This document shows, in pieces, positions 22,401-30,000 of a DNA stretch of 30,000 bases. Both the position numbers and the translations under genes were made by a program. Each line of letters begins with the position of its first letter. Position 1 is the first letter of the stretch. The notes under the pieces are model-generated. The model was not told the origin of the DNA. It ran no database searches and worked only from the letters and a program-made list of their open reading frames with translations. This DNA comes from Tubiluchus corallicola (taxonomy: Eukaryota > Priapulida > Priapulimorpha > Priapulimorphida > Tubiluchidae): positions 1-30,000 of the forward strand of contig JAQGDQ010000563.1 in assembly GCA_030141605.1 (NCBI GenBank). Reading direction: 5' to 3'.

Positions 22401-25400
22401 ACCTTCTATAACTTGTGCTGATCGAATTTGAAATTGAATTTATGACACCACTGCATTCTGTATGACTCACCAGCTTTTTTACCTTTCATTTCCTCTATTC
22501 GGTTTATATGAGTTAGATATATCAGACCAAAGTTAGATAACTACTATTGTAAAATTTGTTTTTTTAAAACTCATAATAGAAACTGGAGCCGAAAGCAGAG
22601 CAATGAGTCTTTAATATCATTAAGTAATGCCTGTGCGAAATGACGTAATCTCTGAAAACCAGAAAAAGGCAAAGTGTTTTGCTACGGTAAGACATGTGCT
22701 GCCATCTATGAAAACCAGAAATAGGCAAAGTGTTTTGCTACGGTAAGACATATGCTGCCATCTATGAAGTACACATTTCGACAAGAAAAGTGTCCTTTCA
22801 ATTAATTAGTATTGTGTACATAAGGAAAGCAAGTGCCTAGTTTGCCTAGAGATAGAGCCGGCATTGAGTTCTGGTGTTAACTTGAAGAACTAACCCTGTT
22901 CCATTACTCGTATTTGTCTTACTTATTGTACTATGAGTAAGTGATGATACTAATAAAAGAAAAAAGTCTTTATATGCAAAGTACTGTCCACTTTTCTGAA
23001 GTTAAAATAACGTTAAAAAGCCACTTACTAAAGTTTGTACAGCTAATATGGTGAGTATCACAATTAATGCAGCCTTGATAGCAAGTTGATTTAATGCTAT
23101 GTATTTCATTGCATCAACAAATATACATTTCCTGAAAAGAAAACAAACAGCTATTTAAACTTTTTACTGATAGTAGAAAATCTCGCAATAACAGTTGAAA
23201 ATCGAATCATTTATTGCGGCTAAAATCACTTCTAATTCAGTGACTTGACTACTAGAATTCTTGCTTTAAGGAAAAAAAGTTTTTTTTATCATATGCTGAC
23301 CTACTTTCAAAGTATACACAGGAAAGTATACATTTTAGCATTTACAGAAACTCCAGTGTTTCTGATAATTAAACATTAACTTGAAAACTTAATTTAAACT
23401 TAATTTAACTAAACTGATGTCAACATAGCACAATCTATTATCTTTCTTCCTACCATTTCTACTAACACATCCTTCTACCCTTCCTGTGTGATCTAACCTT
23501 TCTCCTAGTTCTTTTTTGTTCACTCATCCATTTTTTTTATCGGGTTCACATGACAGTGGGCTTATACAAGCCTTTGCTTCTCTAGCCCACTGCAGTACAA
23601 TTATTCTTTTATGATAACGATAGTGTATGAAACATAACAATTTGATACAGTATGATGTAATAATTTTGATGTCAGTGTGAGCTTAATGTTATTATATTGT
23701 ACTGAATGTGATAATAATTATAAATAAAAAGAAAATAATTAGCAACTGGCGAAATGATGCGATGAGGAATGAAAAAAAGTTTTACGGAACAGAAACATTC
23801 CATCAGCATTTCGTTGCAACAGCGAAAATTGAAATTCAGTGTTGTACGTACAACGTTGACCGCGATACACTAAGATAATTTGTGTTTAAAAATTTGAATT
23901 TTATGAGGCGTATCAAGGTGGAGGTACAGGGAGCAACCGCACAGGGGCACAAGGGTGAGAGGCCGCAAAATTCTTGTAGAGTTCAATGACTGTTAATTAT
24001 TAATTATAGATCCTACATTAACGAAACAATTATCAAAAATTTTCAAACTTCAGCAAAATTGCCTAGTCAGAGATCATTGTAGCTTAATTACTACATACAT
24101 CTTACAAAAAAGACTAAAGTTGTTACTTAATGGTATGTATTGGGTGTCGTGTGGCTTAGCAGATTGATAATTTTGGGAGAAACAGTGACGTTTCTCTAAA
24201 TGCAGATTGTATTATTGTGAAAACCTGCAGTGTTCTGTATCTTTCATAATCTTTGCATGTTTTAATGCTGGAGCTGAATGTTTAATGACTGTCGTGTTAT
24301 GAGCAACTAATGCATAGAAAAGAGTTACTCTGCTGCAGTACCACAAGTCAAACTCAGGGTCATTCTTAGAGAAAATTCATTTATCTTTATCCCATCACGC
24401 CGAGAAAGGAAAGTAGGGCTCAGAGACGCATAAGACGTGCAAAATTTGTGGCTTCACCCAGGAAACAAATGATCAAAACATTAAAGGGGTAGGGCGCTAG
24501 AAGTCTTTTTGCCCCCAGGAACCACAACTACTCGCTACACCAATGGTTTACCACTGCGGCAACACAAAAGTTTGCAAATGTTTCAATGCTTCTGTGCAAT
24601 GTGTTTCCGAGATACAACGTTAGTGTCCATGTAACTGGAATGGCAGATATATGCAGGAAACCAGCGATGCGAATGCAAAATTATGTTTCTGCAGTAATAA
24701 TTCTTTCAGATAAGTAGCAGTGTCCTAGCTAATAGGACAGCGGGGGGGGGGGGGGGGGGGAGTAACCTAACCTCCCCCTGAACACATTTTTCAAAATTGG
24801 TGCCTTTCCGACAGTTTTTTAACGTTTCAGTTAATTTGTGTGACAACAGTCAAATCTTTTCTTTTATTTTGTAATCGCACGGCCTTGGAAGAATTTTCTG
24901 GAATCAATTTGACCAACCTGCTTCCCCTGCTTTTAAAACGAGCGTGCATTTACATGACTCATTTGTCAAGGTTGAGTGACTGGACCAAGAGTGACGGAAC
25001 CCTAAATCTAATTATTATAACATATTCTTGTCACATGCTGATACTGTATGTTGCTGCATAGACAAACATGTAATTGCTTCACGTGTCACGGTGCCTTTTT
25101 ATGTGCTTGCTCCCCTTTATTTTACAACCTGGATACGCCCCTAATAAGTAGTTCTTAAAATACAAATTCGGTTTCAATATTTTATGCCTTAGATTATTTT
25201 GAGCTACAGTTTAAAATTATGTACTGTTTTCCTTTAATAGCAAACAAATACAAGTTCGGTTTCAATATTTTATGCCTTAGATTATTTTGAGCTATAGTTT
25301 AAAATTATGTACTGTTTTCCTTTAATAGCAAACAAATACAAGTTCGGTTTCAATATTTTATGCCTTAGATTATTTTGAGCTATAGTTTAAAATTACGTAC

Positions 25401-28400
25401 TGTTTTCCTTTAATAGCAAACAAATACAAGTTTGGTTTCAATATTTTATGCCTTAGATTATTTTGAGCTATAGTTTAAAATTATGTACTGTTTTCCTTTA
25501 ATAGCAAACAAATACAAATTCGGTTTCAATATTCTATGCCTTAGATTATTTTGAGCTATAGTTTAAAATTACGTACTGTTTTCCTTTAATAGCAAACAAA
25601 TACAAGTTCGGTTTCAATATTTTATGCCTTAGATTGTTTTTAGATATAGTTTAAAATTATGTGCTGTTTTCCTTTAATAGCAAACAAATACAAGTTCGGT
25701 TTCAATATTTTATGCCTTAGATTATTTTGAGCTATAGTTTAAAATTATGTACTGTTTTCCTTTAATAGCAAACAAATTAGAAATGAGAAGATTATATTTT
25801 ACAAATGAATAAATATGACTTACTGTTGCCAAACTTGACTCCATAGAAACAGCGGCAGTAAGCAATAGATGTAATACATAACCGGGCTAGATTGAACTGC
25901 AAGAAAAACATTCAATTTTTATTCATAACGAATGTGAAACAACAAATTCATCATCATCATCATCGTCATACGCCCGTCACGTCTATTGTAGACATTGGGC
26001 AGGCAGAATTCTAAAATAAAAGAAATCTGCCTTCAGACAGGTAAACGCAGTAGTAATCCAGCAAAAAAACTAGACACTGCTACGTCAGTGGCTTGTCAGC
26101 ACCACTTCCGAAAGAAACAACAAATTACTAGTGTTGTGTGTCAGTGGCGTAGCTGATGGGGGGAGGGGGGAGCAAAGAAAACAGCCACTCGCTCTGAACA
26201 CATGTTTGAAAATTGGCAACTTTTTGTTAATGGAGACGTTACTTTATTTGACCAACCTGTCTTCCGTGTTTTTGAAACGAGCGTACATTTACACAACTCA
26301 TTTGTCAAGGTCGTCTGATTAAATCAACGATCAAATTTCTACCCAAAGTCTCTTTAATAAAAGTTATGAGTAACATTAAAAATGCGGAAAGTTAAGTTAT
26401 GTTCATCAGCCTTTTCAAAGTTTCAGCAATTGATGACGATTGTGAAAAGGTCAAAGGTTAAGTGTACCAGACATGGCATTTGTGTACACTTGACAACGCC
26501 TCGCAGCCCATGCTGTTGTAATAGTAACACTTTTAACAGCTAGAACCTTACCTAGTTCATTTTTTCGTTGCCAAGTGAGATCCTGCTAGTAAATCACTCT
26601 AGGCACAGAATAATGCATGATTAATCAAAGTCCAGGTAAAACAACTGAAGTTACTGAACTGATGTGCCAGTCGGCTTTTCTTTAAAAACACGTGTCATGT
26701 AACGATCATAGATAACATGTGTTGCTGTGGTACACTTAACCTTTGACCTACAGCAGCTGCACGTGTGCACAGCGAAACTGTGAAAGCCAAGCAAGATCCT
26801 GCTAATAAATCACCGTACGCACAGGCTAAAACAAATTTAATAAGGTCCACGTAAAACAGCTGAAGTTACTGAACTGATGCGGCAGACAGCTTTGCTTTAC
26901 ATAGACGGCACGAGACGGTTGTAGTTAACACGCATTGCTTTGGTACACTTAACCTTTGACCTACAGCAACTGCGCGTATGAACAGAGAAACTGTGAAAAG
27001 GCTTATTTATTCGAAGTGAACATTAAATTTACCAGTTAAATTTATCAGGTTAAAATGCAACTCAACTTGAAACAACAAGCAGATGTGTGAAAACAGCAAA
27101 ACTTCAACTTACCAAACAGTAAAAAACAGATGATTAAAACTACGCCACTTAAAGACTTCACATTGTTTCTATCCCAGAATGCCCTGTCTAATTGTTGCCC
27201 TCTGTGTGGAACAATGTCCGTGTGATTCTGGATGAGAAGCACGAAAACGTAAACGATCCAACCACAAAATATTGAGATTATGCACAAGCTGAGAAACGGC
27301 CTGTCGTAAGTCTGATAAAACTTTAACCCTTCCAAGGTCAACGAGATTAACTCTTTACTGGCATTATTGGCTTCGTCATGACTCTTGTTTCTCATGAGAT
27401 TTTCTATTCTTCGTTGTTTCTCTTGTATCCTCGTTTTCGTCAGCATCGCAAACGGACGAAATAATAAAGAAATCGTGGTGAGCCTTTTCTCCTCTTCTTT
27501 TACTTTGTACTGTTCTGCCATCTGACGAGCATTCGTGAGCAACGCAGAGGACTTGAACTCGTCCGACGTACCTAGATAATCAATTGGGAGAACTCCGACG
27601 GAATTCACGGGAAAAGGGATTCCGATTAAAGTCGCCATAAGTGGAGTTATGTCGGCCTGTTCTACGTCCGAGCGATGAAGATGATGGAGACCCCAGGAGA
27701 TGCTAAGATCGTCCGCTTCGTTTGTCCTCAAGATAGGGCCACGAGTACCTGACCCCCATGCGACCAGTGGTGTTAATGTCTCCTGAGGGTGACCCGTTCC
27801 ATGTGACCCTAAATAATGACAAATATTCAAATGATTAGACAATGCTTTTTCTAAATTTTGTTAAAAATTATTTACATTTCACTTGTATCTGATCATAAGA
27901 AGTCTTTTCACAGTTTCGTTGTGCACATGTGCAGCTGCTGTAGGTCAAAGGTTAAGTGTATCACAGCAACACATGTTACCTACGATCGTGTCATAACACG
28001 TGTTTTTAATGCAAAGCCGACTGGCACATTAGTTCAGTAACTTCAGTTGTTTTACGTAGACTTTACTTAATTATCCATTGGTCTGAGTGTAGACTGATTT
28101 ACTAGCAGGATTTTGCTTGGGAACAACAAAAAATGAACTAGGTAAGGTTCTGGCTAGCTGTTAAAACTGTTACTATTACAATAGCTTGGGTTGAGAGGCG
28201 TTGTAAAGTGTACACAAATGCGTTGTTAGGTACACTTAACCTTTGACCTTTTCACGATCATAATCAATCGCTGGAACTGCGAAAAGGCTTACTTCCCAAT
28301 TATTTTAAATATTCTAACAGCATTTCAAGCTTTAATGTGATCTAGAATTTGCGAGATTTTAAATTTACCCCAGTCAGTCATGCCGTGGTCGGATGTGAAG

Positions 28401-28499
28401 ATGAAACTCGTCAGATTGTCGTCATCGTAGAAATTGCTAATTAGTGTAACGATCTCTTGTATTTTCTCATCCACTAATCTGATGTTGTCATTGTACTCC
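10289..28499 (-). CDS. PIGN: GPI ethanolamine phosphate transferase 1 (PIGN), last 15 exons; 5' part outside window
   Basis: PIGN is an ER membrane enzyme that adds ethanolamine phosphate to the first mannose of the GPI anchor; this is family knowledge. Exons on the minus strand, in order: 28369-28499, 27113-27808, 25824-25896, 23029-23131, 21236-21328, 19868-19959, 19146-19196, 17334-17397, 16762-16870, 15972-16074, 15025-15115, 14410-14561, 12584-12659, 11302-11418 and 10289-10453. They sum to 2116 nt, all in frame with GT-AG borders, about 704 residues against ~930 for the human protein. The first exons carry the end of the catalytic domain (alkaline-phosphatase fold) with the metal-binding [14 protein letters not shown] motif. 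The rest encode the multi-pass membrane domain and end with [20 protein letters not shown], the conserved PIGN tail. No break is seen. About 230 N-terminal residues lie beyond 30000 on this strand. Confidence 0.95.
10516..10527. repeat. C homopolymer, 12 bases
   Basis: A run of 12 C is seen directly, in the last PIGN intron. Confidence 0.95.
10540..10780 (-). repeat. Family H dispersed segment, inverted relative to 14820-14950
   Basis: Read on the minus strand, GTGTGGTAATAATTCTTTCA, GTAGATTGTTTTGACG and GTTTAAGATTAGGTCTGGTT match the plus strand at 14834-14940. It is a probable transposon remnant. Confidence 0.6.
10956..11345 (-). repeat. Junction-spanning minisatellite, 65-bp unit, 6 donor copies
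   Basis: On the minus strand each unit is 44 nt of PIGN exon end (from GTCTCTTCTTATTGGTTCTC to TTCATGGGATTG) plus about 21 nt of intron starting GTGAGTTTATAGTAAAGTAA. The CCAAT landmark ends at 10980, 11045, 11110, 11175, 11240 and 11305, an exact 65-bp period. The copy at 11302-11345 is the functional exon end. The most distal copy has CACATG for CCCATG. Confidence 0.96.
11302..11418 (-). CDS. PIGN: PIGN penultimate exon, ending inside a tandem array
   Basis: The exon is 117 nt, 39 codons, in phase 0 at both ends. The acceptor is GAGTTTATTTAG and the donor GGATTG followed by GTGAGT. It encodes [20 protein letters not shown] then [19 protein letters not shown]. It aligns with ILIPFVLVMCAFEAVQLTT and LIVLVISDIMAL of human PIGN. 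The last 44 bases and the donor are the first unit of a six-copy 65-bp repeat. Reading through the donor meets TAG after three codons. Confidence 0.93.
11626..12425. repeat. Minisatellite, 30/31-bp unit, about 26 copies
   Basis: The unit is GTTGTGGACATTGGGCAG followed by either GCTGTTATGTST or CCTGTTTACATCT. The two unit types alternate in higher-order blocks. The flanks resemble a single-copy sequence at 25955-26015. It lies in the PIGN intron between 11419 and 12583. It is open in several frames only because the unit lacks stops. Confidence 0.95.
12584..12659 (-). CDS. PIGN: PIGN exon, [10 protein letters not shown] segment
   Basis: The exon is 76 nt. The acceptor is TTTATTTACAG and the donor CTGAAG followed by GTATGT. 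With the split codon it encodes [20 protein letters not shown] and ALMMLK, nearly identical to human PIGN. The acceptor and first ~20 exon bases are duplicated 61 bp upstream (transcript sense), giving a second identical acceptor at 12721-12722. Confidence 0.96.
12639..12760. repeat. 61-bp tandem duplication containing a PIGN splice acceptor
   Basis: AACAGATGCAGGATCAAAAC followed by TGTAAATAAATACACAGTAC occurs at 12641 and again at 12702, with near identity. On the minus strand both copies read TTTATTTACAG then the first ~20 bases of the exon. Only the 12659 copy continues into the full exon. Confidence 0.93.
12878..13400 (+). repeat. Family C dispersed repeat, copy in PIGN intron
   Basis: This is a second copy of the element at 1821-2266, with an extra internal ~100 bp around 13080-13190. 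It stops at GAATAACTAGAAG, just before the 37-bp array, lacking the right terminal inverted repeat. Confidence 0.7.
13430..14056. repeat. GC-rich minisatellite, 37-bp unit, about 17 copies
   Basis: The unit is GGCGACGGCATCCCGTAACG followed by GGTGTTTTCCCGTACTC, with CpG at several positions. Variants include AACGGCGTCGCGTAATG. It contains the short palindrome CCCGTAACGGG. Its base composition contrasts sharply with the AT-rich intron. It lies in the PIGN intron 12660-14409. Confidence 0.95.
14410..14561 (-). CDS. PIGN: PIGN exon, FFGTGNIAS motif
   Basis: The exon is 152 nt. The acceptor is TGTTTTCAG and the donor AACAG followed by GTAAGC. It begins [20 protein letters not shown] and ends [24 protein letters not shown] is a PIGN hallmark. 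Confidence 0.95.
14575..14950. repeat. Dispersed segment shared with 28770-28935 and 10540-10780
   Basis: TTTATTTTCAAACACTTAGC and CAAAG[TC]AGTTCAATT occur here and near 28870-28915. The right part matches family H in inverted form. It is a probable old transposon. It begins just upstream of the acceptor of the PIGN exon 14410-14561. Confidence 0.6.
15025..15115 (-). CDS. PIGN: PIGN exon, YEGLF segment
   Basis: The exon is 91 nt. The acceptor is GCATTTTTTAG and the donor CTCAA followed by GTAAGA. It encodes [20 protein letters not shown] then [11 protein letters not shown]. It corresponds to the [21 protein letters not shown] region of vertebrate PIGN. It is unusually rich in Cys and Leu. 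Confidence 0.92.
15276..15908. repeat. Degenerate short-unit array (about 14 bp)
   Basis: Units resemble GTGAACCATGACCC with many variants (GATCGTGACATGTGAACC, AATTGTGACC). The array is older and more diverged than the others in the window. It starts about 65 bp past the donor of the PIGN exon 15972-16074. Confidence 0.9.
15972..16074 (-). CDS. PIGN: PIGN exon, membrane segment
   Basis: The exon is 103 nt. The acceptor is TTCATTTTGTAG and the donor ACCAG followed by GTATGT. It encodes [20 protein letters not shown] then [14 protein letters not shown], as in human RLFSILLSLMSTYLLLST. A 14-bp degenerate array starts about 65 bp beyond the donor. Confidence 0.94.
16125..16360 (-). repeat. Dispersed repeat family D, copy 2 (inverted)
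   Basis: This is the reverse complement of much of 905-1165, with one rather than two ATGACGTCATT blocks. It sits in the PIGN intron upstream of the exon at 15972-16074. Confidence 0.7.
16762..16870 (-). CDS. PIGN: PIGN exon, KQGLPxxNxIISW motif
   Basis: The exon is 109 nt. The acceptor is TTGAATTTAG and the donor TTTTAG followed by GTGAGT. It encodes [20 protein letters not shown] then [16 protein letters not shown]. This matches the RKQGLPLMNQIISW segment of human PIGN. Confidence 0.96.
17060..17258 (-). mobile_element. Family A MITE, half copy
   Basis: It shares ATCACTCTATGCACAGAC, ACAACTGAAGTTACTGAACT and AACTGTGGAAAGGC with the other copies. Only one end is present. Confidence 0.7.
17334..17397 (-). 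CDS. PIGN: PIGN exon, loop after helix
   Basis: The exon is 64 nt. The acceptor is AAAACTGTTTCAG and the donor ATCCAG followed by GTAATA. It encodes [20 protein letters not shown] and IQ. It fits the loop and helix start before the QGLP motif in PIGN. The 54-bp array lies about 55 bp upstream of its acceptor. Confidence 0.85.
17455..18806. repeat. Minisatellite, 53-55-bp unit, 25 copies
   Basis: The unit is CAGCACCCAAATGCATACAC followed by AAAGTTTTTTCATTTTGTTT and AGAAAAAAACAAAC. The length of the A run and TTTTTT versus GTTTTC vary. The right half alternates GTTTTC and TTTTTT units, a higher-order pattern. It is in the PIGN intron upstream of exon 17334-17397. Confidence 0.96.
18810..19145. 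other. PIGN intron remainder
   Basis: No gene is seen. TTGTCCGGGGGGACAGCGGG at 18941-18960 resembles a hAT-type terminal motif, but no partner end was found. Confidence 0.45.
19146..19196 (-). CDS. PIGN: PIGN microexon-sized exon, membrane helix
   Basis: The exon is 51 nt. The acceptor is TTGTTCTTTTTAG and the donor ACTAG followed by GTAAAC. It encodes [17 protein letters not shown] including the split first codon. It is assigned by phase (2 to 2), hydrophobicity and position. Confidence 0.85.
   Translation of the reverse strand, partial: SSYRSNLCYPDCIRYN
19197..19867. other. PIGN intron, nothing recognised
   Basis: This is AT-rich single-copy-looking sequence. A short repeat of AGTAAGTATA and AGTAAGGATA occurs near 19349-19377. 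There is no coding signal. Confidence 0.6.
19868..19959 (-). CDS. PIGN: PIGN exon, FPLLPVVGR segment
   Basis: The exon is 92 nt. The acceptor is TTTATTTTGTAG and the donor TTCGT followed by GTAAGT. It encodes [20 protein letters not shown] then [10 protein letters not shown]. AVFPLxPVVGR is conserved with human PIGN. Confidence 0.93.
20021..20519. mobile_element. hAT-like MITE, copy 1 (right end truncated)
   Basis: It begins CAGGGATGAGAATGACAAAT and is highly similar to 21879-22392 throughout. It stops at GGAATTCC before the right terminal repeat. It carries no coding sequence. Confidence 0.8.
20520..21235. other. PIGN intron, nothing recognised
   Basis: It contains an ATACAAATACAAATAC microsatellite near 20587-20622. 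Otherwise no feature is seen. Confidence 0.55.
21236..21328 (-). CDS. PIGN: PIGN exon, VLSFFYR segment
   Basis: The exon is 93 nt, 31 codons, in phase 0 at both ends. The acceptor is TTTTGTTTTGTAG and the donor ATCTG followed by GTAATT. It begins [20 protein letters not shown]. This is almost identical at its start to VLSFFYRYML of human PIGN and keeps the WPL that follows. Confidence 0.94.
21329..21870. other. PIGN intron, possible hAT-like end
   Basis: CAGGGGCAGCTCTAGGTAGT at 21677-21696 resembles hAT termini, followed by a C-rich tract. No matching right end was identified. The rest is featureless. Confidence 0.4.
21879..22392. mobile_element. hAT-like MITE, copy 2, complete
   Basis: It has terminal inverted repeats CAGAGATGAGAA and (inverted) CGGGGATGAGAA. 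The flanks are a perfect 8-bp duplication AGTTAATT at 21871-21878 and 22393-22400. An 8-bp duplication with CAGGG-type ends is characteristic of hAT elements. It is 514 bp and non-autonomous. Confidence 0.85.
22654..22768. repeat. 56-bp tandem duplication
   Basis: GAAAACCAGAAAAAGGCAAA and GTGTTTTGCTACGGTAAGAC recur at a spacing of 56 bases, with two mismatches. Confidence 0.9.
23029..23131 (-). CDS. PIGN: PIGN exon, membrane helix
   Basis: The exon is 103 nt. The acceptor is TTTCTTTTCAG and the donor CTTTA followed by GTAAGT. It encodes [20 protein letters not shown] then [14 protein letters not shown]. Sequence similarity is low here, but hydrophobicity, phase and position between two well-matched exons support it. 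Confidence 0.88.
23132..24728. other. Long PIGN intron stretch without recognised features
   Basis: About 1.6 kb of AT-rich sequence with no coding exon, RNA gene or tandem array visible. GCAGTAATAATTCTTTCAGA near 24691 is a short match to family H. Confidence 0.5.
24738..25133. repeat. Dispersed repeat family F, copy 1 (hAT-like ends)
   Basis: It ends ACAACCTGGATACGCCCC, which inverted reads like a hAT terminus (GGGGCGTATCCAGG). The body shares CTGAACACATTTTTCAAAAT, TTTGACCAACCTG, AAAACGAGCGTGCATTTACA and ACTCATTTGTCAAGG with 26142-26330. A run of 19 G (24742-24760) lies at its left edge. Confidence 0.6.
25155..25777. repeat. Minisatellite, 88-bp unit, 7 copies
   Basis: TTCGGTTTCAATATTTTATG recurs at 25167, 25255, 25343, 25431 (as TTTGG), 25519, 25607 and 25695, an exact 88-bp period. 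It ends about 45 bp from the donor of the PIGN exon 25824-25896, on its intron side. Confidence 0.96.
25824..25896 (-). CDS. PIGN: PIGN exon, membrane domain
   Basis: The exon is 73 nt. The acceptor is TTTTTCTTGCAG and the donor AACA followed by GTAAGT. With the split codon it encodes [20 protein letters not shown] followed by QVWQ. This matches the IQACPWTYYVYGLLPLPIW segment of human PIGN. Confidence 0.93.
25949..26015. repeat. Single copy of the 30-bp minisatellite's parent sequence
   Basis: A TCATCATCATCATCGTCATA tract is followed by CGCCCGTCACGTCTATTGTA and GACATTGGGCAGGCAGAATT. The 31 bases at 25985-26015 match 12395-12425 with one clear mismatch. The part to its left matches the left flank of the 11626-12425 array. 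It may be the 3' tail of a LINE or SINE (inference). Confidence 0.75.
26142..26330. repeat. Dispersed repeat family F, copy 2 (partial)
   Basis: It begins CAGTGGCGTAGC, a common hAT terminal motif, followed by a G-rich stretch. It shares its body with 24738-25133 up to TCATTTGTCAAGG and then diverges. Confidence 0.65.
26406..27003 (-). mobile_element. Family A MITE, full copy fused to a partial copy
   Basis: A near-complete minus-oriented element starts at CAGCCTTTTCAAAG and runs to about 26790. A second partial copy then restarts at AAGCAAGATCCTGCTA and ends AACTGTGAAAAGGCTTA. It lies in the PIGN intron between the exons ending at 25896 and beginning at 27113. Confidence 0.72.
27113..27808 (-). 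CDS. PIGN: PIGN exon, end of catalytic domain and first C-terminal membrane helices
   Basis: This is the largest exon, 696 nt. The acceptor is GTCATTATTTAG and the donor TTTG followed by GTAAGT. It begins [20 protein letters not shown] and includes [29 protein letters not shown] and a long charged segment, all close to vertebrate PIGN. Two hydrophobic helices follow ([20 protein letters not shown] and [12 protein letters not shown]), the start of the membrane domain. The open frame extends upstream of the acceptor by chance. Confidence 0.97.
27898..28289 (+). mobile_element. Family A MITE, copy in plus orientation
   Basis: It runs from AGTCTTTTCACAGTTTC to AACTGCGAAAAGGCT, followed by TA. 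The body matches 6547-6938 throughout. It is inverted relative to 26406-27003, placing the PIGN exon 27113-27808 between two inverted copies. Confidence 0.75.
28369..28499 (-). CDS. PIGN: PIGN exon, catalytic metal-binding motif
   Basis: The exon is 131 nt. The acceptor is TTCTTTTTTAAG and the donor TGGG followed by GTAAAT. It encodes [20 protein letters not shown] and, later, [13 protein letters not shown]. The Asp-His of SDHGM are metal ligands in this phosphatase-fold family. The final G joins GG of the next exon to give the Gly of GSHG. Confidence 0.94.
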
Positions 28500-29011
28500 C
28501 TTAAAAAAGAAATTTTAGAAATGTGACAATCAAAAAAAATATCATTTTAAAACAATGTTGAATACAAAAAAAAACTGATATCATTTCGAGAAAAATTTCA
28601 AAGATTCCATACTAACCTTTTAAGACATTATATTGGGTAAAAAGCACCCAAATGATTTATAAATTTAATAACAGTGTTAGGGTGTTTCATAATCCCAAAA
28701 TTCATTCAGGGCTGGACTGTCCTATAAGCTAGTATAGGCTACAGCTTAGGTCCCTCCCTCAAACTTTTGTAACATTTAATACAAACACTTAAGTCAAATT
28801 GTTTATTGCAGGCACTTGAAAACATTTATAGTTAAAACACTATAAGTTCATTATATAGCTTTTAATTTACAAAGCAGTTCAATTTGTTTAAGTTTATTTT
28901 CAAACACTTAGCTATTTGTTATTGTATCAATTTCTTTTCTATTGGTAAGCTATGTAAATATCGCTAAATAAGATAATAAGATATTTTATTAGGTAATCAC
29001 AATTACAAATC
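28500..29011. other. Upstream PIGN intron with hAT-like remnant
   Basis: CAGGGCTGGACTGTCCTATA at 28707-28726 resembles a hAT end. 28770-28935 matches 14575-14860. No further PIGN exon is seen here. Confidence 0.5.
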
Positions 29012-30000
29012 ACACAATACACACACCGATTATAAAGACACAATTACACACACATACAGTACTACAAAAAAACCTAAACCAGGTTAACAAGAACACACTT
29101 ACACACATATACAGCGCTACAAAAAACCTATACCACGTTAACAAGAACACACTTACACACATATACAGCGCTATGAAAAACCTATACCACGTTAACAAGA
29201 ACACAATTACACACATATACAGCGCTATGAAAAACCTATACCACGTTAACAAGAACACACTTACACACATACACAGCACTACAAAAAACCTATATCATGT
29301 TATCAAGAACACAATTACACACATATAGAACGCTACAAAAAACCTACACCACGTTATCAAGAACACAATTACACACATATACAGCGCTACAAAAAACCTA
29401 TACCACGTTAACAAGAACACAATTACACACATATACAGCGCTACAAAAAACCTATATCATGTTATCAAGAACACAATTACACACACATACAGCGCTACAA
29501 AAAACCTACACCACGTTATCAAGAACACAATTACACACACATACAGCGCTACAAAAAACCTATACCACGTTAACAAGAACACACTTACACACATATACAG
29601 CGCTATGAAAAACCTATACCACGTTATCAAGAACACAATTACACACATATACAGCGCTACAAAAAACCTACACCACGTTATCAAGAACACAATTACACAC
29701 ATATACAGCGCTACAAAAAACCTATACCACGTTAACAAGAACACAATTACACACATATACAGCGCTACAAAAAACCTATATCACGTTAACAAGAACACAA
29801 TTACACACATATACAGCGCTACAAAAAACCTATAGCACGTTAACAAGAACACAATTACACACATATACAGCGCTACAAAAAACCTATATCATGTTATCAA
29901 GAACACAATTACACACATATAGAACGCTACAAAAAACCTATACCACGTTAACAAGAACACACTTACACACATATACAGCGCTACAAAAAACCTATAGCAC
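29012..30000. repeat. Minisatellite, 54-bp unit, about 18 copies, runs off window end
   Basis: The unit is GTTAACAAGAACACAATTAC followed by ACACATATACAGCGCTACAA and AAAACCTATACCAC. Variants are CACACTTAC, ATGAAAAACC and ATCATGTTATC. The period is a multiple of three, so frames stay open on both strands without being genes. Confidence 0.95.

Noticed and set aside
23460-23600. Possible LINE 3' tail (GGGCTTATACAAGCC region)
   Set aside because: The resemblance is only suggestive. There is no second copy in the window and no coding remnant.
29010-29835. Open frames on both strands of the terminal 54-bp array
   Set aside because: The unit is a multiple of three without stops, so frames remain open on both strands. 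Composition is simple and there is no conserved motif.

Overview
This window looks like nuclear DNA of an invertebrate animal. The two genes are split by many GT-AG introns, the background is AT-rich, and there are several families of short transposon-like repeats. About a quarter or more of the window (roughly 8.4 kb by my estimate) is tandem minisatellite. I cannot fix the phylum. From memory, and unverified, minisatellites that span exon-intron junctions have been described in amphioxus, so a cephalochordate is one candidate.

Two genes lie tail to tail and only their 3' parts are inside the window. On the + strand, six exons between 67 and 7601 encode the last ~215 residues of Acinus (ACIN1), an RNA-binding subunit of the splicing-linked ASAP/PSAP complexes. 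They include the RSB motif that binds RNPS1 and SAP18, and end in an Arg/Ser-rich tail. A 3' UTR of about 1.2 kb ends near three tandem AATAAA signals at 8798-8847. On the - strand, fifteen exons from 28499 down to 10289 encode the last ~704 residues of PIGN (GPI ethanolamine phosphate transferase 1), an ER membrane enzyme of GPI-anchor synthesis. All exons of both genes join in frame with standard splice sites, so both genes look intact. Their 5' parts lie outside the window.

Region by region: 1-7601 holds ACIN1 exons with three large arrays (50-bp, 71-bp and 26-bp units). 7602-8865 is the ACIN1 3' UTR. 8870-10288 is intergenic, with a pogo/Tigger-like MITE with TA target sites. 10289-28499 is PIGN, whose introns hold arrays of 65, 30-31, 37, ~14, 54-55 and 88 bp, hAT-like MITEs (one with a perfect 8-bp target duplication), and copies of a TA-flanked MITE. 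28500-30000 is the next PIGN intron or upstream DNA and ends inside another 54-bp array.

The most unusual feature is that two arrays, one in each gene, have units made of an exon's 3' end plus its 5' splice site. ACIN1 carries 14 tandem copies of an exon-end/donor junction, and PIGN carries six. PIGN also has a tandemly duplicated 3' splice site, and ACIN1 a triplicated poly(A) signal. In both junction arrays only the exon-proximal donor keeps the reading frame. The splicing machinery must therefore pick one correct site out of many near-identical ones, or tolerate the others.
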